Shown piece by piece: positions 25,378-31,757 of a DNA stretch of 31,757 nt. The notes under the pieces were generated by a model. That model was not told where the DNA came from, did no database searches, and worked only from the letters and a program-made list of their open reading frames with translations. The position numbers and the translations under genes were made by a program. Origin of the DNA: OPU3-GD-OMZ sp001901525 (GTDB lineage Bacteria; Pseudomonadota; Gammaproteobacteria; Methylococcales; Methylomonadaceae); contig CAXCEI010000017.1 in the NCBI GenBank assembly GCA_963981505.1, positions 1 through 31,757 of the forward strand, in the 5' to 3' direction. How positions within the stretch are numbered: position 1 is the stretch's first letter; the number at the start of each line of letters is the position of its first letter.

Positions 25378-27798
25378 TTAAGAATGATGCCCGGTTAATT
25401 GTTCTGGATTAAAATAATCAACACTGATTGCTGTTGTTCTTGCATCCTCAGCAGCGAATATTAAATTTGCTTCTTCTTGAGTAATTATTTCTTTTATTAC
25501 CGCTTGTTCTACAGTTGTTTGTAGATTGTCTTTTGTCAATTTATTTAATCGTTGAGCTTGACGTATTTTCATTTCCGGATCGACGGCTTTAAGTACGGCA
25601 TCAAATGCATTTTCTATTCTGCCGGTAGGATCATGACCGTGGTGGTTGATATAGATACCCTCAGTGAGTCGATTTCTACTGGCATTGTCTGAGAGCAAGA
25701 TACTTGAGACTGAATGGGTTAAATGATCGCCAGGAGGATTGTTATAACGTAACAGGAAGTGTTTTAAGAACCATGAAATAACAGGGTAAGGAATTTTGTT
25801 GATAAGCGATAATAAGGCCTGATGTGTTTGATAAAGTGTTTGTTGACAGCCCCAATGCATCAGCGGTAAGTCATCATCCTGTTGACCTTGGTCATAGAAG
25901 TGTTTGAGTACCGCAGAACACAAATAAAGGTTGCTCAAAGTATCGGCAAAAAGTCCCGATATTATTTCCCGACGTTTTAATGACCCACCAAGTGTAAATA
26001 GAGCAACGTCGGTAAATAAAATAAAGAGACAACTCAGGTGCGTGAGTTGTTGATAGTATCGACGCGTTGATTGCGTTCCAGGGACTTTAAGAAATCGTGT
26101 ATTGCTTATCGCATACCACGTATTAGCTACTATGTTGTGCAAAACAAAGCCGACATGTCGAAACAAAATAGTATCGAATTTGTTAAGTGTTTCAGCCTTT
26201 TCTTGCCGTTGTAACAACTGCATTTCTTGTTGAATAAAAGGGTGTGCAACAATCGAACCTTGTCCAAAGATAATCAGGCTACGCGTTAGAATATTAGCAC
26301 CTTCCACAGTGATACTAATTGGGATTGATTGGTAGACTCGCCCCATAATATTGGTTGGCCCTAAGCAGATTCCAGCGCCGCCTTGGATATCCATACCATC
26401 ATTGACGATACGACGCATTCGTTCGGTCAGTTCATATTTAATAATTGCAGAAATGATTGTAGGCTTGTAACCATTATCTAAGGCTGAAAGGGTTAGGTTA
26501 CGAGCAGCATCCATAATGTAGGTTTCACCTGCCATGAATGCGAGGCGTTCTTTGATCCCTTCAAAATCACCAATGGGCCTATTAAATTGATTACGAATTC
26601 GTGCATAAGCACCGACATTACGACAGGTATACTTAGCGGCCCCAACGCTGAGCGAGGGCAATGAAATACTACGGCCAATCGTTAGGCATTGCATAAGCAT
26701 TGACCATCCGTTTCCGGCTTGTTCGACACCGCCGATAATAGCATCCAGCGGGATAAAAACATCATGTCCCCAGTTAGGTCCGTTTTGGAATGCGGTATCT
26801 AATGGGAAGTGACGTTTTCCAATTGAAACGCCGGGGGTATTAGCGGGTATTAACGCAACAGTAATCCCAATATTTTCTTGATCGCCTATTAACTTTTGGG
26901 GGTCATACAGTTTAAAAGCCAGCCCAATGATGGTGGCAATAGGACCTAAGGTAATATAACGTTTTTCCCAATTTAATTTAATACCTAAAATATTATCTTT
27001 TCCTTGATAAGAACCATAGCAAACAATACCCTGATCAGGCATGGACCCTGCATCGCTACCGGCATGAGGCCCTGTTAAAGCAAAACAAGGGAGTTCTTGA
27101 CCGGTAGCCAGACGGGGCAGGAAATAGTTTTTTTGTTGTTCGGTGCCATAGTTTAATAAAAGTTTGGCCGGTCCCAGAGAATTAGGAACCATGACAGAAA
27201 CGGCCGCTGAGACACAGCGACTGGAGAGTTTCATAACAACTGCAGAATGAGCACTATGGGAAAATTCCAGCCCCTGATATTTTTTAGGAATAATTAACCC
27301 ACAAAATTTATTCTTTTTGATGAATTGCCAGACTTCTTCGGGAAGGTCTCTTTGGTTGAAGGTAATGTCCCAGTCGTTGAGCATGGTACAGAGTTCATCA
27401 ACCGGTCCATCTAAAAAGGCTTGTTCCTCTTCGGATAATAAGATCTTTTTCTGTTGTTGCAACAACTTCCAATTAGGTTGACCTGAAAACAGCTCAGCAT
27501 CCCACCAAGTATCACTGGCGTTTAAAGCCATTTGTTCAGTGTTTGAAATGGCTGGAAGCTTCTTTTTAAGATAGCGGTAAAAATAGTGACTTAAAAATTG
27601 TCGTCTGATCGGTCGGATAATAAGTAAGGCTGACAGAAGCAGGGTCAGAAGAACACCGGCAAAATCCAATTGAGTCAGTTTAAAAGAGGAACTATAAAGC
27701 GCTAATAATGCAATCAGTATAAAGACAGAATCTTTTAGTCTTCTATGCCAATAGCTACAACATATTACACCAATGATAACGATCAGTAGAATAGCCAC
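25378..27798 (-). CDS. fadE: FadE-type long acyl-CoA dehydrogenase
   Basis: The product aligns by eye with E. coli FadE (814 aa) over most of its length and is expected to oxidise acyl-CoA to trans-2-enoyl-CoA, using FAD, at the inner membrane. Two hydrophobic N-terminal segments (VAILLIVIIGVIC and a second around 35-75) fit a membrane anchor. Characteristic stretches are TWWDAELFSGQPNW, AFLDGPVDELC, VPNSLGPAKLLLNYGT, CFALTGPHAGSDAGS, RHFPLDTAFQNGP and ITVEGANILTRSLIIFGQG. The frame is open to a TTG at 27846, but the GTG at 27798 has AAGGGG 5 nt upstream and matches the FadE N-terminus better, giving 806 aa. It is the first gene of the minus-strand run, with a possible promoter just upstream. 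Confidence 0.93.
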   Translation of the reverse strand: MAILLIVIIGVICCSYWHRRLKDSVFILIALLALYSSSFKLTQLDFAGVLLTLLLSALLIIRPIRRQFLSHYFYRYLKKKLPAISNTEQMALNASDTWWDAELFSGQPNWKLLQQQKKILLSEEEQAFLDGPVDELCTMLNDWDITFNQRDLPEEVWQFIKKNKFCGLIIPKKYQGLEFSHSAHSAVVMKLSSRCVSAAVSVMVPNSLGPAKLLLNYGTEQQKNYFLPRLATGQELPCFALTGPHAGSDAGSMPDQGIVCYGSYQGKDNILGIKLNWEKRYITLGPIATIIGLAFKLYDPQKLIGDQENIGITVALIPANTPGVSIGKRHFPLDTAFQNGPNWGHDVFIPLDAIIGGVEQAGNGWSMLMQCLTIGRSISLPSLSVGAAKYTCRNVGAYARIRNQFNRPIGDFEGIKERLAFMAGETYIMDAARNLTLSALDNGYKPTIISAIIKYELTERMRRIVNDGMDIQGGAGICLGPTNIMGRVYQSIPISITVEGANILTRSLIIFGQGSIVAHPFIQQEMQLLQRQEKAETLNKFDTILFRHVGFVLHNIVANTWYAISNTRFLKVPGTQSTRRYYQQLTHLSCLFILFTDVALFTLGGSLKRREIISGLFADTLSNLYLCSAVLKHFYDQGQQDDDLPLMHWGCQQTLYQTHQALLSLINKIPYPVISWFLKHFLLRYNNPPGDHLTHSVSSILLSDNASRNRLTEGIYINHHGHDPTGRIENAFDAVLKAVDPEMKIRQAQRLNKLTKDNLQTTVEQAVIKEIITQEEANLIFAAEDARTTAISVDYFNPEQLTGHHS

Positions 27799-27860
27799 TA
27801 TCACCCCTTCTTTTAATATGGACAACGATAATTGCAACCCTTTCAATCTAAAAATTAGAC

Positions 27861-27890
27861 CTGAAAGAAATCGTGTTGTTCAAAAATTAA
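27861..27890 (-). promoter_or_regulatory. Possible sigma-70 promoter for fadE
   Basis: On the minus strand, TTGAAC and TCTAAT are separated by 18 nt. Transcription would begin only a few bases before the TTG at 27846, which supports translation from the GTG at 27798 rather than from that TTG. Both boxes deviate from consensus. Confidence 0.35.
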
Positions 27891-27932
27891 ATGGGCTCGC
27901 GCGTAGTGTCGTGACTTAATGGTTATTAATAA

Positions 27933-28457
27933 CTAAAACTTTTCCAACGTAACAGGGATGTGATAAGTGTCATCCGACAAATAAAGAATACCGTCTTGAA
28001 TAGTACACTGTAATTGCATCGACCGTTTTATTAGTAAATCAACCCCTTCGGCATGAATATGCCAGGCCGATAAATTATTAAAGCGTTGTAAGTGTTTTTG
28101 TTGTTGTTCCCACCAGACTTTTGCTTTACGTTCATGGTAAGTATAAATGATGACTTTGTTTGCATGACTGCAGGCTTTTCGAAGTCTTTTAGCATCAGGT
28201 TGTCCTAAATCGATCCAGAGTTCAATCTCATCGGTCGGGTTTTTTTGCCAGAGTTCAGGTTCTTCATCGTTGCATAAACCTTTGGTAAAGCACAGTCGTT
28301 CACTGGCATTAGCTATAAAGGCACTAAGACGGATCATAAAACGGAAGTCTGTCTCGGAGGGGTGTTGAGCAATGGTCAATTCATGGTTTTGATAATAATG
28401 CCGATCAATATCGGCAATAGTAAGTGAAACTTTGTGAATAGTTGCGTTAATAGCCAT
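27933..28457 (-). CDS. yaeQ: YaeQ family protein
   Basis: The 174-residue product matches YaeQ (181 aa in E. coli) throughout. It has the N-terminal INATIHKVSLTIADIDRHYY, then HPSETDFRFMIRLSAFI, DEIELWIDLGQPDAKRLRKA and the C-terminal half ending in a strand-rich segment. YaeQ proteins have a fold related to the PD-(D/E)XK nucleases, and the conserved acidic residues in ELWIDLGQPD with the preceding E fit that site. The biological role is uncertain; a link to transcription or DNA metabolism has been suggested for the family. The ATG at 28457 is preferred over a TTG seven codons upstream because family members begin at this point. No Shine-Dalgarno is visible. Confidence 0.93.
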   Translation of the reverse strand: MAINATIHKVSLTIADIDRHYYQNHELTIAQHPSETDFRFMIRLSAFIANASERLCFTKGLCNDEEPELWQKNPTDEIELWIDLGQPDAKRLRKACSHANKVIIYTYHERKAKVWWEQQQKHLQRFNNLSAWHIHAEGVDLLIKRSMQLQCTIQDGILYLSDDTYHIPVTLEKF

Positions 28458-28560
28458 AAATGGTGATTTGTAAATCAATAGCTGATTTTACCATCAGGTT
28501 GTTCACGTCTTTGTAATTAATTGAATAATCGCGTAGTTATTAATGGGTGGTTTATAAGGC

Positions 28561-28599
28561 AAAAAAAATGCGGGACTCTGCATTAAAAGAGTACCGCAT
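28561..28599 (-). terminator. Strong intrinsic terminator (minus strand)
   Basis: Arms at 28568-28579 and 28588-28599 form a 12-position stem with one G/A mismatch (ATGCGG and ACTCT pairing blocks) and an 8-nt loop. On the minus strand it is followed directly by eight U. It could end transcripts from the TPR-methyltransferase gene, whose stop is about 230 bp upstream, or a short RNA starting in between. Confidence 0.85.
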
Positions 28600-28648
28600 A
28601 AAAGCTATTTCAACCCACGAAGGGAATTTAAGGAGAATTTACAATTCT
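28561..28648 (-). ncRNA. Candidate small RNA, about 88 nt
   Basis: A perfect TATAAT on the minus strand lies at 28655-28660, which would place a start near 28648. The strong terminator at 28561-28599 ends the RNA. The predicted transcript begins with a small hairpin (AGAATT, 3-nt loop, AATTCT), then a single-stranded purine/pyrimidine-mixed middle, then the terminator hairpin with its U-tail, the usual layout of Hfq-type small RNAs. The -35 region is poor (TTCTCT), so activation by a protein may be needed. No match to a known RNA family was recognised. Confidence 0.4.
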
Positions 28649-28654
28649 GAGTTC

Positions 28655-28683
28655 ATTATAATACGAGTTTTTTTTAAAGAGAA
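28655..28683 (-). promoter_or_regulatory. Promoter-like TATAAT box with weak -35
   Basis: The -10 hexamer at 28655-28660 is a perfect consensus on the minus strand. The 17-nt-spaced -35 position reads TTCTCT. The GC-rich dyad at 28694-28705 lies just upstream of it, where an activator would bind. Confidence 0.45.
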
Positions 28684-28684
28684 T

Positions 28685-28748
28685 GTGACACCGTGTCGCG
28701 CGACAATTTGACGCGGGCGATCGATTGGTTTTTACCAGGCGGTGTCAC
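28685..28748. repeat. 64-bp element with 9-bp inverted ends (GTGACACCG / CGGTGTCAC) and nested palindromes
   Basis: The ends at 28685-28693 and 28740-28748 are perfect inverted copies. Inside lie the 12-bp palindrome TGTCGCGCGACA (28694-28705), a TTGACGCG core, and a small TGGT/ACCA hairpin. It is GC-rich within an AT-rich spacer. It could be a regulatory site, a miniature mobile element or a structured RNA segment in the 3' end of the TPR-methyltransferase transcript. Confidence 0.5.
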
Positions 28749-28830
28749 TATGGAATTAACCAAATATATTGTGATTTTAATCTTCTAAATTTGTTAGGGG
28801 CATGGCAGCGTGAATTAGATAACCTAAGAT

Positions 28831-31041
28831 CTATTTCTTTTGAACCCAAAAAATGTACATTCCTGCAAAAGTATTAACATGCTCAAGTTCAAATTGATGC
28901 CACAGTGAAAGTGATTCAAGGGCATCTTTTTCAGGGTGCAGGGTTATGAATTGTTGTTTAATTTGATTATTGTTTAGTTCAAAACCTATAAATTGAAGGT
29001 TACACTTTTCTAAAACGGTTTCAATTTCTGGTAAGGTAAAGGTGTGTTCCTGTTTATGAAAGAGTAAATCACGGCAGTGACTCAAGCTATAGAAATCACT
29101 GGAATTTAATACTTTCTTAATTTCAGAACCATAGTCGCTGGAAGAGAACATGATTTCAGAACGAAATTTACGTATCGATTGAGCAGTACTGTTAAATTGG
29201 TTTCTTTTAATAAAATCATGTGTCTTTATAAGATGTTGTCTGGCTATTTGACTGTATAAACCAATTTTCATGATGCCGTTTTGATTTAATAAATCGATTA
29301 AAATTCTCCAACCCTCCAAGGGGTCACGAAGGTGATGGAGTACCCCTACCGACTCAATAACATCAAACTGTAGGTCAAGTGTCTGTAATTCTAGGATATC
29401 AGCCTGCTGATAATTAATATTTGTAATTGATAATTCATGCGTCTTTCGCATAGCATAAGACAAACTATTTAGGCTTAGATCGATTGCTAAAACCGTGCAA
29501 TTTAGAAACCTTGATTGGCTGTTTAGTGCATGCTGACCGGTCCCACAACCGGCAATAAGGATGTTAGGCATCTTTGAATAGTGATTATCGTCAATACTAA
29601 GTTGTGGATTAATTGCATGTAAGTTTTCTCGAATCGTTTTAGGATTATGGAATAAGCCAGGATTAATCCAACGAGGATAAGGGTTTTGTTCATACTGTTC
29701 TTTGACTGCATTAGATGTTGAGTCATTAATGCTTGTTAATTGATGAATTTTTGTTTTAAGGTGCTGCTCTTTTTTAATATCGAAAAGTTGCCGGGCGAGT
29801 ATTTTATGACTATTAACGGGCAAGGCGGTCTTTTGCAGTTGTTCTGCCCATAAATAGTTGTGCAGAGGTCGGTATGCCGCTAATAAGACAATCCAAATCG
29901 GTGGTATGGGTAGATTATTATTAACTTGATAGTTGATTTTATTTTCAAGTTTAGTGACATTTTGTATTTCTTCATCCGTTTCAAAAAATATATATTCGTT
30001 GGTGAAACAATGTAGGGCAAGTGAATAATAAAATGAAAAATCTATACCGTTCAGAATTGAGTCGAAGAGTTGATTCAGTGCTGCGCGGCGCATTTGTGTG
30101 AGCAAATACTCAATCTCAGGATCAGCGATTGGGCAGTTTTCCAAGAGTGCTAGAAAAAGGGAAATTGAAGCCAGCTGATCGGAAAAAAAAGGGAGGTTTT
30201 TTTCAATTAGGTCATTTTTACTCGCCTTAATAGCTAATTTTATTTTAGGGTGCTGTTGTAAAGCACTAACAATAGCGGGTGCAATATAGTTTGGGTTAAT
30301 AGTGGGTTGTTGTAGTGCTTTGACGAGATAGTTTGAAAAGCTTTCATTAAATGTTTTAAATTTTTTTTGATGTAAGGCAGTTGCATAACTGGCCCAAAAC
30401 TGGGGGTTAGTCGGCTTAATCGTAAGCGCTTGCTCAATGGCTGACAGTGCGGCGTCAGTTTTTCCAAGATCATTATAGGTATTACCTAAGCAATTATGGG
30501 CCTCAGCGTCACTGGGGTCTATGCTGAGAGCTTGTTGATAACAGCTAATGGCTGCTTCAAGATTGCCGATAACATGCAGTGTATTGCCCAGATTACAATG
30601 TGCTTCTGTGTAGCTAGGATTTATCTGTATGGCGTGTTCATAGTGACTGACGGCTTTTTCTATATTGCCAATACCTTTGAAAGCATTGCCAAGATTAATA
30701 TGTGTATCAGCATGGAAAGGATTAATCTCTAAAGCCCGAGTGTAACTTTTTATTGACGCATTAAGGCGATCACAGGCTTTAAGCGTATTGCCGAGGTTAT
30801 AATGCACTTCGGCATTATCCGGATTGATTCTTAGGGCAGATTCAAAACTACCAAAAGCGGCCTCAGTCTGGTTAAGGGTTGCGTAGCAGACCCCTAAGAA
30901 ATTATATAGCAATGCTTCATTAGGGTATTTGCGGGTTAATCTGATTAATACCGCCCGTGCTTCTTCAATCTGCCCTGATGTGTAAAATTTAATAACGGCA
31001 TTAATTTCGGTGTCTGTCGGGTTTCTATGAGTGTTAGACAT
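28831..31041 (-). CDS. TPR-repeat protein fused to a SAM-dependent methyltransferase
   Basis: A 736-residue protein in three parts. Residues about 8-215 contain at least six tetratricopeptide repeats, with clear units such as AEVHYNLGNTLK, ADTHINLGNAFKG and TEAHCNLGNTLH. Each ends in an A(L/I).I(N/D/K)P turn, a protein-binding scaffold. Residues about 220-450 are helical and not recognised. The C-terminal part (about 450-735) is a class I methyltransferase with EQYEQNPYPRW before it, motif I ILIAGCGTGQHAL near 488-500, an acidic motif II in VLAIDLSL, and FDVIESVGVLHHLRDP as motif IV. There is no signal peptide, so it is cytoplasmic. The methyl acceptor is unknown. It is a single gene with no good Shine-Dalgarno. 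Confidence 0.88.
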   Translation of the reverse strand: MSNTHRNPTDTEINAVIKFYTSGQIEEARAVLIRLTRKYPNEALLYNFLGVCYATLNQTEAAFGSFESALRINPDNAEVHYNLGNTLKACDRLNASIKSYTRALEINPFHADTHINLGNAFKGIGNIEKAVSHYEHAIQINPSYTEAHCNLGNTLHVIGNLEAAISCYQQALSIDPSDAEAHNCLGNTYNDLGKTDAALSAIEQALTIKPTNPQFWASYATALHQKKFKTFNESFSNYLVKALQQPTINPNYIAPAIVSALQQHPKIKLAIKASKNDLIEKNLPFFSDQLASISLFLALLENCPIADPEIEYLLTQMRRAALNQLFDSILNGIDFSFYYSLALHCFTNEYIFFETDEEIQNVTKLENKINYQVNNNLPIPPIWIVLLAAYRPLHNYLWAEQLQKTALPVNSHKILARQLFDIKKEQHLKTKIHQLTSINDSTSNAVKEQYEQNPYPRWINPGLFHNPKTIRENLHAINPQLSIDDNHYSKMPNILIAGCGTGQHALNSQSRFLNCTVLAIDLSLNSLSYAMRKTHELSITNINYQQADILELQTLDLQFDVIESVGVLHHLRDPLEGWRILIDLLNQNGIMKIGLYSQIARQHLIKTHDFIKRNQFNSTAQSIRKFRSEIMFSSSDYGSEIKKVLNSSDFYSLSHCRDLLFHKQEHTFTLPEIETVLEKCNLQFIGFELNNNQIKQQFITLHPEKDALESLSLWHQFELEHVNTFAGMYIFWVQKK

Positions 31042-31678
31042 AATGGTATGAAGTAGCTTTTTAAATCATTTTTTTACGCGTTAGTTTTCTGGATGGACAC
31101 TCAGAACTTTCTGTTAATGCTTTTGGACTTTTTCCATGAGTCCTTTTTTTGGTAAGACTCTGCTGGTTGTAATAAATTCTATAGGTTCATCACCGTTAAT
31201 AATTTCTGTATATATTAATGAATTTTATTGTAATCCATAGTAGACAAACAATGTAGGGTTATTGCTTAATTATGTCGTGGAATGAATTCTGTGGTGATGG
31301 CTTTTTTAACTCAGGTGAAGTTGTACTCATTCATCACAAATAAAGCGCTGTAATCTCCATGAGATAGTGAAACTAAGACCGGGGTGCATACTAACTAATC
31401 ATCTTCTCTCGCCTCTTAGGTGTTTATTTCAGCATTAAAGCGTAACGATACTTCGCAATATTATCTGCGTTAAATTTTTTAATTTCATTTAATTCGTGTT
31501 AAACAGTTTTATGCCGTTTATCAAACGCTAAGACCATAGCGGTAACGGTTATTACTTCGGTCAGCATATTATTTCTATGGTTGTAACGATCAGAATTTTT
31601 TTGGCACATTCATTGCAGCCTTTATAGAATATCTTTTAAGCGATTCATTTGTGGTATATTTTATTATATAAAACAATG

Positions 31679-31688
31679 ACTTATAAGT
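31679..31688. repeat. 10-bp palindrome ACTTATAAGT
   Basis: A perfect palindrome made of the same half-sites that form the inverted repeat at 1229-1259. Function unknown and chance is possible. Confidence 0.25.
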
Positions 31689-31723
31689 TATCAAGGGGTC
31701 GATAAACATATTTTATAAAAGTT

Positions 31724-31745
31724 GTGGCAGTTTTTTGCCGCTTTT
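31724..31745 (+). terminator. Weak possible intrinsic terminator
   Basis: A six-pair stem (GTGGCA with TGCCGC, including one G-T pair) with a 6-nt loop is followed by four T. No plus-strand gene precedes it in the window, so its role is unclear. Confidence 0.25.
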
Positions 31746-31757
31746 AAAACGCATGAC

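Larger units (their letters stand above)
28479..28830. other. Spacer between yaeQ and the TPR-methyltransferase gene, with regulatory structure
   Basis: No protein gene is seen in these 350 bp. The stretch holds a strong minus-strand terminator, a perfect TATAAT box with a possible short transcript between the two, a GC-rich 12-bp palindrome and a 9-bp long-range inverted repeat. These parts are listed separately. Confidence 0.6.
31042..31757. other. 716-bp spacer without a convincing gene
   Basis: This AT-rich stretch contains no gene that I can support. Two minus-strand fragments look slightly protein-like (31114-31224, with no start codon, and 31424-31609, interrupted by a stop) and may be gene relics. 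A 10-bp palindrome ACTTATAAGT lies at 31679-31688 and a weak hairpin at 31724-31741. Confidence 0.45.

Noticed and set aside
31114..31224. Minus-strand 36-codon frame reading NGDEPIEFITTSRVLPKKG, upstream of the TPR gene
   Set aside because: It looks coding but has no start codon and a stop directly upstream. It could be the tail of a lost gene, but this cannot be shown.
31424..31609. Minus-strand frame of 36 codons, a stop, then 24 more codons with protein-like content
   Set aside because: It is broken by an in-frame TAA, matches no family I know, and AT-rich DNA gives Lys/Asn/Ile-rich reading by chance. It may be a relic but is not supported as a gene.
1..31757. tRNA, rRNA, CRISPR, prophage or conjugation genes
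   Set aside because: No cloverleaf with a T-loop consensus, rRNA stretch, regularly spaced repeats, or phage/conjugation protein was noticed on either strand.

Overview
This is an AT-rich (roughly 40% GC by eye) bacterial chromosomal segment. HspQ, YaeQ, a FadE-type long acyl-CoA dehydrogenase, E. coli-like FadD and a bifunctional PutA point to a gammaproteobacterium. A Legionellales-like relative is possible, but this is inference from gene types and composition and was not tested by a search. No rRNA, tRNA, CRISPR array or phage module was recognised.

Region 1 (1-4,530) is gene-poor and eroding. It holds the 5' part of a membrane-anchored alpha/beta hydrolase running off the left edge, a decayed IS3-family element, three small hypothetical or secreted proteins (one with a twin CX3C cysteine pattern, one with two long poly-T tracts in its signal peptide), a deleted histone-deacetylase-like pseudogene, and hspQ.

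Region 2 (5,000-11,000) is a run of mostly single genes with generous spacers: a DEDDh exonuclease, a membrane-anchored retropepsin-like protease, a periplasmic beta-propeller protein, a short-chain dehydrogenase, an unknown protein on the minus strand, AlkB, and two possible very small secreted or membrane proteins.

Region 3 (11,500-27,850) is the core: two convergent catabolic gene runs. The plus-strand run encodes a PlsC-like acyltransferase fused to an alpha/beta hydrolase, FadD, a thiolase, a FadN-type hydroxyacyl-CoA dehydrogenase/enoyl-CoA hydratase, and ornithine cyclodeaminase. The minus-strand run encodes FadE, a glutathione S-transferase, PutA, a MORN/YwqK-like protein and arginase. 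Together they encode acyl activation plus every step of the beta-oxidation spiral, and arginine -> ornithine -> proline -> P5C -> glutamate. The two runs meet tail to tail, with the ornithine cyclodeaminase and arginase genes overlapping by 22 bp. The products of these genes work in sequence although the genes are on opposite strands.

Region 4 (27,900-31,757) holds yaeQ, an intergenic stretch with a candidate small RNA (promoter-like -10 box and strong intrinsic terminator) beside GC-rich dyads, a TPR-methyltransferase fusion, and about 700 bp with no convincing gene.

The most interesting items are the two-arm lipid/arginine catabolic array headed by the acyltransferase-hydrolase fusion, and the candidate small RNA.
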